This document shows positions 16,008 through 24,285 of a DNA stretch of 40,819 nt, one piece after another. Source of the DNA: Prevotellaceae bacterium UBA4301 (GTDB lineage Bacteria > Bacteroidota > Bacteroidia > Bacteroidales > Bacteroidaceae); the NCBI GenBank assembly GCA_002395775.1, contig DGUV01000027.1, positions 1 through 40,819 on the forward strand, in the 5' to 3' direction. How positions within the stretch are numbered: the first letter of the stretch is position 1; each line of letters begins with the position of its first letter. The translations under genes and the position numbers were made by a program. The notes beneath the pieces were generated by a model, which was not told the origin of the DNA, searched no databases, and worked only from the letters and a program-made list of their open reading frames with translations.

Positions 16008-18674
16008 ATGACAAGACAAGCACTACTCACGCTCCTGTCCTTCCTCCTGGCCACGTCCTCGTTGGCAAGCCAGTGGAACGACGATCTCTATCAGCAGATT
16101 GAGCAAAGCATCCAGTCTCCTCGTTATGGCACTACCACAGTATCCATTACCCGATATGGGGCCAAGCCGTCGGCCAGTGCCAAACACAACCAACGTGCCA
16201 TCCAGCGAGCTATAGACCGCTGTGCCAGCAAGGGAGGCGGACGTGTCGTTGTGCCAGCGGGACAGCCCTTCCTGACTGGAGCCATCCAACTTAAAACGGG
16301 GGTTTGCCTCGACGTAGAGGAAGGAGCCACACTACGCTTCGCCTTTCAGCCAGAGCTATATCCCATTGTCGAGACCTCATGGGAGGGATTGGATTGCTAC
16401 AATCTATCGCCTTGTATCTACGCTTTCCGTGCAGCAGACATCGGCATCACGGGCAAGGGTATCATCGACGGCAGCGGCACGAGGGAGACTTGGTGGCCAT
16501 GGTGCGGCTCTGAACGCTACGGCTGGCACACAGGCATTGTAAGCCAGAGTCTGGGAGGCCGCAAGCGCATGTTGCAGAACGGCGAGGACGGAGTGCCCAT
16601 GATTGGGGACGACGGGAAACGTAATCCTCTGCGCACCTTTACTGCTGCCGACGGCATGCGACCACAGCTTATTGGACTCAACCAATGTCATCGCATTCGC
16701 ATCGAGGGCGTCACCCTGCTTCGGTCGCCCTTCTGGGTACTACATCCACTGAAATGTACTGATGTCCACGTGCGCAACGTGCATTTTGAGAATGACGGAC
16801 CTAATGGCGATGGATGCGACCCAGAATCGTGTGACCGCGTGCTCATCGAGGATTGTCTCTTCAACACAGGTGACGACTGCATTGCCATAAAGAGTGGTCG
16901 GAACGCCGACGGGCGCTTGCGCAGCATGCCCAGCCAGAACGTCATTATCCGACGCTGCATGATGAAGAACGGACACGGCGGCGTAGTCATTGGGTCGGAA
17001 ATAAGTGGTGGATGCCGTAATGTATTTGCCCACGACTGCGACATGGACTCCCCTGCCCTGGAACGTGTGCTTCGCATCAAGACCAATTCATGTCGAGGCG
17101 GTGTAGTCGAGGGCATACACATGCGTGATATCCGAGTCGGTCAGTGCCGCGAGGCCGTGCTCAAAATCAATCTTAACTATGAGCCTCGTGAACAATGCTG
17201 CCGCGACTATCCTCCCACCGTCAGGAACATCGTCATGGAGAATGTCACCTGCCAACGTTCGCGCTATGGCGTGCTCATCACTGGGCTTGATAGCGACACG
17301 CTGATAAGCGATGTAGAATTGAGAAACTGTCGGTTCGACGGGGTGGAACGAGGCAACAGCATCACAGGAAAGACACGCAACATAAGGTTCCAAAACCTGT
17401 TTGTCAACGGTTCTCTCATACTCAGCAACCCACCCTTCCGACACTATAGCCAGTGGATGACTTATTCTGAAATGCGTCGAACCCCGAAAAGTTACCTGCT
17501 CGACTTCTCGTCGCGACCCAAATGGAGCTATGTGATGGGCATTGAACTCGAAGCCATGCTCGACACCTATCTGGCCTATGGTGATACGGCCATTCTGCAC
17601 TATTGCACCCAATACACCGACACCATGATCAGCCCAACGGGCAACATCAGAGGGTATAACCTGAAAGAATACAACCTCGACCATGTACGTACGGGGCACT
17701 TCGTGGCACGCCTGCAGCAGTTGTTTCCCAGCGATGACAAACGGGCTGCTATTTCCACCCTACTCCGGCAACTGGACCATCAGCCACGCACACAGCACGA
17801 TTCCGTCTTTTGGCACAAGGCCATCTATAGCTATCAGGTGTGGCTCGATGGCATCTTCATGGGACTACCCTTCCGGGCACTGGCCTCTTCGATGCTTGCT
17901 GACCCGAAGACACAGCAGTCGGTTATGGACGATGCCGTCCGACAGGCCATTGTTACCTATCAGCGCACGCTTGATCCTGTCACTGACCTCAACCGCCATG
18001 CCTGGGATGAAACCATGGAAATGTTCTGGGCCAATACCGATTCGGGACAAAGCGAACATTGCTGGGGACGTGCTCAGGGTTGGTATGTCATGGCGCTCGT
18101 GGAGTTGCTCGATGTGTTGCCTGCCCAACATCCTCGTCGCCAGGAACTCATCGGCGTGCTCAATCAAGTCTTGCAGGCCGTAGTACGATGGCAGGACCGT
18201 CCGACAGGACTTTGGCGCCAGGTCATGGACGCCCCAGCTCAGGCCGAAGGACATGATAATTATCTCGAAGCCACCTGCTCATCCATGTTTGCCTATGCCT
18301 TACTGAAATCGGCCAGACTTGGGTATGTCGATGAAGCACTTCGCAAGGCAGGGCAGCGGGCCTACGATGGCATCATCAACCGTTTCGTGCGCGTCAATCC
18401 CGACTCCACCCTTTCACTCACCCACTGCTGCTCGGTGGCAGGCTTGGGGCCAGGTATCAGTCAGCACGTGCTGAATGCAGCTCCCCATGTCAAGGAGAAC
18501 AAACGACGCGACGGTTCCCTGCGATATTATCTCTCCGAACCCGTTCGCGACAACGATGCCAAGGGTATTGGCCCTTTCATCTGGGCTTCGCTTGAAATGG
18601 AACGTATCCAAGCAGAAAAAAACTTCAATAATCTTATCGGCCAAGCGCCTCAGGGCATGCGACAAAAGACTTAG
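16008..18674 (+). CDS. secreted GH28 polygalacturonase fused to GH105 unsaturated galacturonyl hydrolase
   Basis: An 888-residue exported enzyme; start at 16008, where the signal peptide begins (MTRQALLTLLSFLLATSSLA). Residues about 45-480 are a GH28 beta-helix with PNGDGCDPES (Asp268/Asp271), TGDDCIAIKSG (Asp289/Asp290), GHGGVVIGSE (His323) and RIK (Arg356). Residues about 490-888 are a GH88/GH105 (alpha/alpha)6 barrel with VWLDGIFMGLPF (Asp614) and WGRAQGWYVMALVELL. GH28 cuts or trims galacturonan or rhamnogalacturonan; GH105 removes the terminal unsaturated uronic acid left by polysaccharide lyases. Having both in one chain suggests sequential trimming of the same oligomer. No lyase is in this window. 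The gene ends in front of a 22-bp tandem repeat. Confidence 0.9.
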   Translation: MTRQALLTLLSFLLATSSLASQWNDDLYQQIEQSIQSPRYGTTTVSITRYGAKPSASAKHNQRAIQRAIDRCASKGGGRVVVPAGQPFLTGAIQLKTGVCLDVEEGATLRFAFQPELYPIVETSWEGLDCYNLSPCIYAFRAADIGITGKGIIDGSGTRETWWPWCGSERYGWHTGIVSQSLGGRKRMLQNGEDGVPMIGDDGKRNPLRTFTAADGMRPQLIGLNQCHRIRIEGVTLLRSPFWVLHPLKCTDVHVRNVHFENDGPNGDGCDPESCDRVLIEDCLFNTGDDCIAIKSGRNADGRLRSMPSQNVIIRRCMMKNGHGGVVIGSEISGGCRNVFAHDCDMDSPALERVLRIKTNSCRGGVVEGIHMRDIRVGQCREAVLKINLNYEPREQCCRDYPPTVRNIVMENVTCQRSRYGVLITGLDSDTLISDVELRNCRFDGVERGNSITGKTRNIRFQNLFVNGSLILSNPPFRHYSQWMTYSEMRRTPKSYLLDFSSRPKWSYVMGIELEAMLDTYLAYGDTAILHYCTQYTDTMISPTGNIRGYNLKEYNLDHVRTGHFVARLQQLFPSDDKRAAISTLLRQLDHQPRTQHDSVFWHKAIYSYQVWLDGIFMGLPFRALASSMLADPKTQQSVMDDAVRQAIVTYQRTLDPVTDLNRHAWDETMEMFWANTDSGQSEHCWGRAQGWYVMALVELLDVLPAQHPRRQELIGVLNQVLQAVVRWQDRPTGLWRQVMDAPAQAEGHDNYLEATCSSMFAYALLKSARLGYVDEALRKAGQRAYDGIINRFVRVNPDSTLSLTHCCSVAGLGPGISQHVLNAAPHVKENKRRDGSLRYYLSEPVRDNDAKGIGPFIWASLEMERIQAEKNFNNLIGQAPQGMRQKT

Positions 18675-18690
18675 GAGCATGTGGCAAAGG

Positions 18691-18800
18691 TTGGGCAACC
18701 TTGAGCCCATGCTTGGACAACCTTGAGCCCATGCTTGGACAACCTCGAGCCCATGCTTGGGCAACCTCGAACGGATGCTTGGGCAACCTCGGACAATAGG
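18691..18800. repeat. 22-bp tandem repeat, five units, between convergent genes
   Basis: Five head-to-tail units start at 18691, 18713, 18735, 18757 and 18779, each exactly 22 bp and opening with TTGGRCAACCT. The first three differ at only two positions; the fourth and especially the fifth decay at their 3' ends. Neighbouring units can pair as GCCCA-TGCT-TGGGC (18749-18762), and the first unit folds on itself as TGGGC/GCCCA. The array fills almost the whole 130-bp gap between the GH28-GH105 stop and the GH125 stop. There are no spacers, so it is not a CRISPR. It may act as a transcript end or a structured 3' UTR, but no T-run is present. Confidence 0.9.
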
Positions 18801-18804
18801 CTGG

Positions 18805-20181
18805 TCACTCAAAAGCTCGGAGAACCAGTTCCCCAAACAAACCATTGGCCCAGGCAAACCACGAACGTGTGAATTTGGCAGGGTTGTCCTTATCAAAGGA
18901 CTCGTGCATGAGTCCCTTTCCACCGTCGGTACGCAATAGCTGGGCAATGCACTGGCGCTGTTCCTCGCGATCAGCCGAGGTGAGCCCTTTCATGATGATG
19001 GACATAGGCCAAATCTGATCGAGCCCAGTATGCTGACTCCCGATGCCCTCGGCGGATGTTCCGCGGAAGAAATAAGGGTTCCATTCGCTCCATACCATGC
19101 GGCGGGTGTTCTGATAGATGACGTCGTCTGCCTGCACATCGCAAAGATAAGGCAAGGAAAGCAGCGAGGGAGCATTGGCATCATCCATCATGATGTGCCC
19201 ACCAAATCCATCGACCTCAAAGGCATAGACGCGACCGAAAAGAGGATGTTCGACCACGGCATGTTCCTGAAGAGCTATGGTCACTTCCTCGGCCAAAGCA
19301 CGACACTCCCGAGCCAGAGGCTCGTTGTGGTTGACATCCGTAAGAATGACGGCAGCCTTGCGCAAGACAGATGCTGCAAAGAAGTTGCTGGGTACGAGGA
19401 ACGGCAGAATGCAGGCATCATCACTCGGACGGAAGAACGAGGCGATGAGTCCGCAGGGACGTGCGGGATTGCCATAACCATAATTGGCAGTGGTGTCGTG
19501 CATGGCCGAAGTCTTGCGCAGGAAGGTATAACTGGTCTTGTTGCCGCCTCGGCGCTGCTGCTCTCGGAATACACGAAGAATCTGCCCGACAGCCTCAAGC
19601 CAGGTCTGGTCGAATATGGAGTCGTCGCCCGTGAGCAGCCAATATTCAAAGGCCAGTCGCAGGGGGTAGCAAAGCGAATCGATTTCGTACTTGCGCTCAT
19701 GCAATATCGGCTTCATGTCGGTTTGGTCGGTCTGCCACTCGCTGCCCGTTTCCCCGAAGTTAAAAGCATTGGCATAGGGGTCGATGGTGATATAACGGAA
19801 CTGACGCCGCAAAAGACCACGCACCATGTGCCTAAGGTGCTCGTCGGACTTCAGAAATCGCATGTATGGCCAAACCTGCGCACCTGAGTCGCGCAACCAC
19901 ATGGCTTCGATGTCACCTGTTATAACAAAGGTGTCGTCATCACCCTTTTCATCGCGCTGATAACGCACCGTGGTGTCCAGCGTGTTGGGATAGCAGGACT
20001 GGAACATCTGCCAAAGTCGCTCGTCATAGGAACGAAGGAGCGACTCCATTTCACGAATCTTCTTATCTACAGCCTCGCTTCGGAAACTGCGTTTCTCAGG
20101 TGCCGGCCGTTGGGCACTGGCATTGGTGAGCGGCAAGGAAAGCCAAAGACAGGAAAGAAGAAGGAGAATGAGGCGATTCAT
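18805..20181 (-). CDS. exo-alpha-1,6-mannosidase, GH125
   Basis: A 458-residue secreted enzyme (signal peptide to about Ala23). GH125 enzymes are metal-independent inverting exo-alpha-1,6-mannosidases. Family segments are clear: TGDIEAMWLRDSGAQVWPY, FNFGETGSEWQTDQTDMKP (in pieces), YAFEVDGFGG, MMDDANAPSLLSLPY, QHTGLDQIWPMSII and the C-terminal SWFAWANGLFGELV. Length is normal. It starts 6 bases after the GH92 stop and is surely co-transcribed with it; GH92 removes alpha-1,2/1,3-linked mannose caps and GH125 then attacks the alpha-1,6 backbone of fungal mannan or N-glycan. Its stop lies right after the tandem repeat. Confidence 0.93.
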   Translation of the reverse strand: MNRLILLLLSCLWLSLPLTNASAQRPAPEKRSFRSEAVDKKIREMESLLRSYDERLWQMFQSCYPNTLDTTVRYQRDEKGDDDTFVITGDIEAMWLRDSGAQVWPYMRFLKSDEHLRHMVRGLLRRQFRYITIDPYANAFNFGETGSEWQTDQTDMKPILHERKYEIDSLCYPLRLAFEYWLLTGDDSIFDQTWLEAVGQILRVFREQQRRGGNKTSYTFLRKTSAMHDTTANYGYGNPARPCGLIASFFRPSDDACILPFLVPSNFFAASVLRKAAVILTDVNHNEPLARECRALAEEVTIALQEHAVVEHPLFGRVYAFEVDGFGGHIMMDDANAPSLLSLPYLCDVQADDVIYQNTRRMVWSEWNPYFFRGTSAEGIGSQHTGLDQIWPMSIIMKGLTSADREEQRQCIAQLLRTDGGKGLMHESFDKDNPAKFTRSWFAWANGLFGELVLRAFE

Positions 20182-20187
20182 AAGGCA

Positions 20188-22329
20188 TTACTTTTTGTTG
20201 GGTTTGCTGGTCATGTAAAAATCGAGAGTTCCACCAGCCACTATGTCGCTGTGCAGGATGTAGTTTTGACTGAGGCGCTTGCCATTGAGACGAACCTCAC
20301 GGACATAGATATTTTTGTCCGAATTGCCATGTGAGCGAATGGTGAAGGTCTTACCATCTTGGAGATCGATGACAGCCTCCTCAACCACTGGACTACCCAG
20401 TTGATAGCGCCCGCCGCAGGGTTCCACCTGGTAGAGTCCCATGGCAGAAAGCAGGTACCAGGCCGACATCTGGCCCACATCCTCGTTACCGCATAAGCCC
20501 GCAGGCTGATCGGTGTAGAGTTCGGACATCACCTGACGCACGCGCTGCTGAGTCTTCCAAGGCTGACCGACATAATTATAAAGGTAGAGCGTGTGATGGC
20601 TGGGCTCATTGCCATGGGCATATTGCCCAATGAGCCCCGAAATGTCAGGATTTGCATTTTTACCCAAATCGCCATCGGCCTCAAAGAGTGCGTCGAGCCT
20701 GTTGATGAAATCCTGCTTCGTTGGGAAACAGTTCACCAGTCCCATCACATCGTGCGGCACAAGCCAAGTGTATTGCCAGGGATTCCCCTCGGTGTAATCG
20801 ACAGTTTGGTGACCGGGATTGAAGCTGGGTTCGACGCGGAACTTACCCTCTGTACTAAGGGCTCGTATGCACTGCTTCTCTGGATCGAACATACGTTTGT
20901 AGTTCATGCTGCGGTTGTAGAAGTAGGCACTATCCTCTCGCTCGCCAATGAGACCTGCCACCTGGGCAGCACTCCAGTCGGCAAGAAAGTATTCGAGACT
21001 CTTTGCGACAGCTTCGCCGTCACCAGTATCCCAGGTAACCCATCCGTAGCGCTTCATCTTATCAAGCGAACGGTTGTCTTTCATTAAGCTAGCCTTCATG
21101 GCCTGGAAGGCAAGTTGCTTGTCAATGCCTCCGACACCCTTCAGCACCATATCGGCAAGGACGGGCACGGCTGGGCAACCCACCATACAATAGGTCTCAT
21201 TGGACATCAGGTGCCAAACAGGCAGTTCGCCTTGCTCCTGATAGATGTGGAGCATGGTTTGGGCAAGGTCGGGAAGCTTGTCGCGCAAGATGAGGGTGAA
21301 CAGCGGATGAGCGGCCCGATAGGTGTCCCATAGGCTCCAGATAGTGTAGTTCTGGAAGGGGGCAGCGTGCCGTATGCGTCCGTCGCTTCCCATATAGTCG
21401 CCGTTCACATCGTTCCACACGACGGGGGCATAGAGCAGGTGATAGAGAGCGGTATAGAAAATGCGTCGGTCGCGGTCGGTGCGGAAACTTGCCTTCACAC
21501 GGGCCAATTCATCGTCCCATGCCTGAAGAGCTTGCTGGCGCACGGCCTCAAAGTCCCAACCAGGCATCTCCACGGCCATGTTGAGGCGAGCATTCATCTC
21601 GTTAGTGGGCGAAAGTGCCACCTTGGCCATCACTGTCTCGCCTGCCCCAACCTCAAAGGTTGCTTGCACGATGCCTTCGGTAAGTCCTGCCGAAAGCCAG
21701 TTGTGAATAGGTTTGGAAAATTGGATGACAAAGTAAAGTTGCTGGCGGGCCGTCCACCCATGGCTCACGCGATAACCTGCCAAAGTGAAGTCGTCGAGTT
21801 TGTAGATTCGCGACTCCGTTCGGGTGTCGCCTACAGCATTTTCGAGATCAATAATAATGCGAGCGTTGTTGGAACCACGAGGAAAAGTATATCTGTGGAG
21901 AGCAACACGCTGGGTGGCCGTCATCTCACAAAGTATCTTGTCACGCTCCAGCAACACGCTATAATAACCCGGGCGCACAACTTCCTTGTCATGACTAAAT
22001 GGGGTGGCCAAGCCTTGGCGTGTAAGCTCCAACTCCTGCAGAGAAGGCATCAGGGCAACGTCGCCCAGGTCGCTGCAACCTGTTCCGGAGAGATGCATCT
22101 GGGCAAAGCCAACAATCTGCTTGCCACTGTAGTGATAGCCCGAACACCAGTCCCAGCCCGTCTCAAGCTGAGTGGGACCTACATTGACCATGCCCTGAGG
22201 CACGTTGGCACCGACAAAGACATGTCCATGATCACCCGATCCGATGAGCGGGTCCACATAGTCGGTCAGTCTCTCGGCAAAGACTGCTGCTGAGCATAGC
22301 AACGAAAGAGAGAAAAGGATTTTTTTCAT
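20188..22329 (-). CDS. calcium-dependent exo-alpha-mannosidase, GH92
   Basis: A 713-residue exported enzyme (MKKILFSLSLLCSAAVFA signal). GH92 members are Ca-dependent inverting exo-alpha-mannosidases acting on alpha-1,2, -1,3, -1,4 or -1,6 linkages. The family pattern is strong: DYVDPLIGSGDHGHVFVGA and PQGMVNVGPTQ at the start, HLSGTGCSDLGDVALMP, TIWSLWDTYRAAHPL, HLMSNETYCMVG, YTEGNPWQYTW, GNEPSHHTLYLYNYVG, and GNEDVGQMSAWYLLSAMGLY. The specific linkage cannot be read from sequence by eye. It is the first gene of a GH92-GH125 operon driven by a good promoter at 22352-22382. No SusC/SusD transporter accompanies it. Confidence 0.95.
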   Translation of the reverse strand: MKKILFSLSLLCSAAVFAERLTDYVDPLIGSGDHGHVFVGANVPQGMVNVGPTQLETGWDWCSGYHYSGKQIVGFAQMHLSGTGCSDLGDVALMPSLQELELTRQGLATPFSHDKEVVRPGYYSVLLERDKILCEMTATQRVALHRYTFPRGSNNARIIIDLENAVGDTRTESRIYKLDDFTLAGYRVSHGWTARQQLYFVIQFSKPIHNWLSAGLTEGIVQATFEVGAGETVMAKVALSPTNEMNARLNMAVEMPGWDFEAVRQQALQAWDDELARVKASFRTDRDRRIFYTALYHLLYAPVVWNDVNGDYMGSDGRIRHAAPFQNYTIWSLWDTYRAAHPLFTLILRDKLPDLAQTMLHIYQEQGELPVWHLMSNETYCMVGCPAVPVLADMVLKGVGGIDKQLAFQAMKASLMKDNRSLDKMKRYGWVTWDTGDGEAVAKSLEYFLADWSAAQVAGLIGEREDSAYFYNRSMNYKRMFDPEKQCIRALSTEGKFRVEPSFNPGHQTVDYTEGNPWQYTWLVPHDVMGLVNCFPTKQDFINRLDALFEADGDLGKNANPDISGLIGQYAHGNEPSHHTLYLYNYVGQPWKTQQRVRQVMSELYTDQPAGLCGNEDVGQMSAWYLLSAMGLYQVEPCGGRYQLGSPVVEEAVIDLQDGKTFTIRSHGNSDKNIYVREVRLNGKRLSQNYILHSDIVAGGTLDFYMTSKPNKK

Positions 22330-22351
22330 GATAAAAAGGTTGATTTACGGA

Positions 22352-22382
22352 CAAAGATACAAAACAATTAATAATTGACAAT
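22352..22382 (-). promoter_or_regulatory. GH92-GH125 promoter: ATTG, 19 bp, TATCTTTG on the minus strand
   Basis: On the plus strand CAAAGATA (22352-22359) and CAAT (22379-22382) are separated by 19 bp; read on the minus strand this is ATTG-N19-TATCTTTG. The -33 element is half of the palindrome CAATTG (22379-22384), whose other half serves the divergent gene. Confidence 0.75.
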
Positions 22383-22411
22383 TGATAATTAACAAATATT
22401 TCGTATATTTG
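22381..22411 (+). promoter_or_regulatory. promoter of the TIR-like gene: ATTG, 19 bp, TATATTTG
   Basis: ATTG at 22381-22384, 19 bp, then TATATTTG at 22404-22411. The box lies 29 bases before the ATG at 22441. A larger dyad (TAATT ... AATTA, 22372-22391) surrounds the shared CAATTG and could be an operator. Confidence 0.75.
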
Positions 22412-22440
22412 TGCCAAAAAAATATAATGTAAAGAAAAAC

Positions 22441-22968
22441 ATGAAAGCAAGAGCAACCTACATAGCCTTTGACGCCGATGCAGTGCAGGATGAAGTGAAC
22501 AGCAACCTGCACACACTGAGGAAGCTGGCTGAGTGGCAGCGTAGCTACCCTAGTCGGTTCAACTTTGTAAACATGCACGAAATTGAGTTCTCTGCCATGC
22601 ATGACGACTTGCTGGAAACAACGACAAAGACCCGTTTCCTCAAACTTATGGCTGAAGCCGACAACCTACTCGTAGTGGCCAGCCCAGTATTGAACACCGA
22701 AAGCCATATACTGAACTGGCAAATCTCACGATGTGTCAATCGCTTCCACCTGCCCGTTATCATTGCCTATGCCGGACTTGAAGAGCTGGGCGATGACAGC
22801 ATACAGAAATTTTGGACATGGCTGCCCAATAAACCGCGCAAATACATCGGTCTGGACAGTGCACGCATGGCCCATATTCCCCTGACCCGCGATAAACTGG
22901 AACGTGCCTTAGGAACATTCTCGGTAAGCGAACAATTCTACCCTTGGAATTCAACCACAATCTTCTAA
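22441..22968 (+). CDS. TIR-like (ThsB/DUF1863, MTH538-type) domain protein, possibly inactive
   Basis: A 175-residue protein that looks like one TIR-like flavodoxin fold. TYIAFDADAV at residues 6-15 matches the 'FISFDYD' first strand of the DUF1863/ThsB family. FNFVNMHEIEF gives the second strand, ADNLLVVASPV (residues 73-83) the strand before the signature, and SHILNWQISRCV-N-RFHLPVIIAYAG matches the 'S-x-W-V-x-W-E-I ... P-I-I-x-V' signature. In active members the Glu of W-E-I is catalytic for NAD-derived signalling; here the position is Gln94, and the first Trp is Ile90. Thoeris ThsB proteins make a nucleotide signal for ThsA, but no ThsA is present. I start at 22441 because the promoter box ends at 22411. 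The fold call is by eye; a different Rossmann-like family remains possible. Confidence 0.55.
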   Translation: MKARATYIAFDADAVQDEVNSNLHTLRKLAEWQRSYPSRFNFVNMHEIEFSAMHDDLLETTTKTRFLKLMAEADNLLVVASPVLNTESHILNWQISRCVNRFHLPVIIAYAGLEELGDDSIQKFWTWLPNKPRKYIGLDSARMAHIPLTRDKLERALGTFSVSEQFYPWNSTTIF

Positions 22969-22977
22969 ACAAGCACC

Positions 22978-24261
22978 ATGAATCTACTATCATTTCTCGA
23001 CCAATCTCCCGTCAACTTTCTGGCGGTGAAAACCATAACTGAACAGCTGGATGCACACGGTTTCCAACGTATCGACCCTAACATGCCACTGCCTGAAATG
23101 AAAGCAGGTGGGCAATACTATGTCACAAAGAACGATTCTTCGGTCTATGCCTTTCGTCTGGGCAACACGACATTGGCTGATGCTGGATTCCGCCTCATTT
23201 GTGCCCACTGCGACTCACCGACCTTCCGCATCAAGCCCAAAGCAGAGATGACGTGTGAGGGAGGAATAGTGAAGCTGAACACCGAAGTCTATGGCGGCCC
23301 CATCATGAGCACATGGATGGACCGTCCTCTTTCATTGGCTGGACGCGTAATCCTTAGAGGCAAGGATGCCCTGCACCCTGTAACACGTCTGTTACACATA
23401 AAACGGCCGTTACTCGTAATCCCCAACTTGGCCATACACTTCAATCGGCAAGTCAACGATGGTGTGAAACTGAGTAAGCAGAAGGATATGCTACCCATAC
23501 TCGGCATCATCAATGAGGAGATGGAATGCAACAATATACTCCTTCGCCTTATTGCCGAAGAACTTAAAACGGACATCAGCGAAGTGCTCGACTTTGACCT
23601 CTATCTCTACGATGCCACACCAGCCTACAAGGTTGGACTCCATGATGAGTTTGTATCGAGTGGCCGACTCGACGACCTTTCAATGGTGCACGCCGGGCTC
23701 GAGGCTTTAATCCAAACCAATAAAACTCCTAAGACTACACAAGTGCTGGCCATCTTCGACAACGAAGAGACGGGCAGCCAAACCAAACAGGGTGCTGGCA
23801 GTCCCTTCCTGGCTTGCATGATCCAGCGCATAGTGATGGCCCAGGGTGGAAACGCAGACGATTTCTTCCGAGCCATAGAACAGGCGTTCATGGTAAGTGC
23901 CGACAATGCTCATGCTTGGCATCCCAACTACTCAGAGAAATACGACCCAACCAATCATCCACAAATGGGCGGTGGACCCGTAATCAAAATCAATGCGGCA
24001 CAGAAGTATGCCACCGATGCCGCCTCGGCAGCCGTCTTTGCCGAGGTGTGCAGGAAGGCTGGTGTGCCCTGTCAATACTTTGTGAACCACAGCGATGTAG
24101 CCGGTGGTAGCACATTGGGCAACATTCTGGCCAGCAGCCTGCCCCTGCGCGGCGTTGATATGGGTAATCCCATTTGGGCTATGCACTCGTGCCGCGAAAC
24201 GGGCAGTTTGGCAGACCATGACTACTGCATCCGCGCGTTTACCGAGTTCTTTAGCCTGTAA
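22978..24261 (+). CDS. M18 family aminopeptidase
   Basis: A 427-residue dizinc metallopeptidase of family M18 (aspartyl/leucyl aminopeptidase, ApeB/DNPEP group) that removes N-terminal residues from peptides, probably in the cytoplasm since no signal peptide is present. The metal and catalytic motifs are in order: CAHCDSPTFRIKPK (metal His), GRLDDLSMVHAGLEAL (bridging Asp), DNEETGSQTKQGAGSPF (catalytic Glu pair), SADNAHAWHPNY, and AMHSCRETGSLADH (C-terminal metal His). Length fits the family. It starts 9 bases after the TIR-like gene, so both share a promoter. Which residue it prefers cannot be told. Confidence 0.93.
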   Translation: MNLLSFLDQSPVNFLAVKTITEQLDAHGFQRIDPNMPLPEMKAGGQYYVTKNDSSVYAFRLGNTTLADAGFRLICAHCDSPTFRIKPKAEMTCEGGIVKLNTEVYGGPIMSTWMDRPLSLAGRVILRGKDALHPVTRLLHIKRPLLVIPNLAIHFNRQVNDGVKLSKQKDMLPILGIINEEMECNNILLRLIAEELKTDISEVLDFDLYLYDATPAYKVGLHDEFVSSGRLDDLSMVHAGLEALIQTNKTPKTTQVLAIFDNEETGSQTKQGAGSPFLACMIQRIVMAQGGNADDFFRAIEQAFMVSADNAHAWHPNYSEKYDPTNHPQMGGGPVIKINAAQKYATDAASAAVFAEVCRKAGVPCQYFVNHSDVAGGSTLGNILASSLPLRGVDMGNPIWAMHSCRETGSLADHDYCIRAFTEFFSL

Positions 24262-24285
24262 CCATTAAACCCAATTTATAATAGA

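Noticed and set aside
18691..18800. CRISPR array
   Set aside because: The units are directly adjacent with no spacers, only 22 bp, and no cas genes are present.
18414..18947. Minus-strand frame of 177 codons running through the 22-bp repeat
   Set aside because: The 22-bp unit is not a multiple of three, and the frame overlaps the ends of both convergent genes in unrelated frames; no start signal.
21367..22293. Open frame antisense to GH92 (and 19030-19887 antisense to GH125)
   Set aside because: Same reason: shadow frames with no protein-like features; the mannosidase motifs are clear on the minus strand.
22441..22968. Complete Thoeris defence system
   Set aside because: Only a ThsB-like candidate is present; no ThsA (SIR2/SLOG or membrane effector) is found on either side.
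24262..24285. preQ1 riboswitch before queD
   Set aside because: The gap is 24 bp and A/T-rich without the needed stem and A-rich tail.
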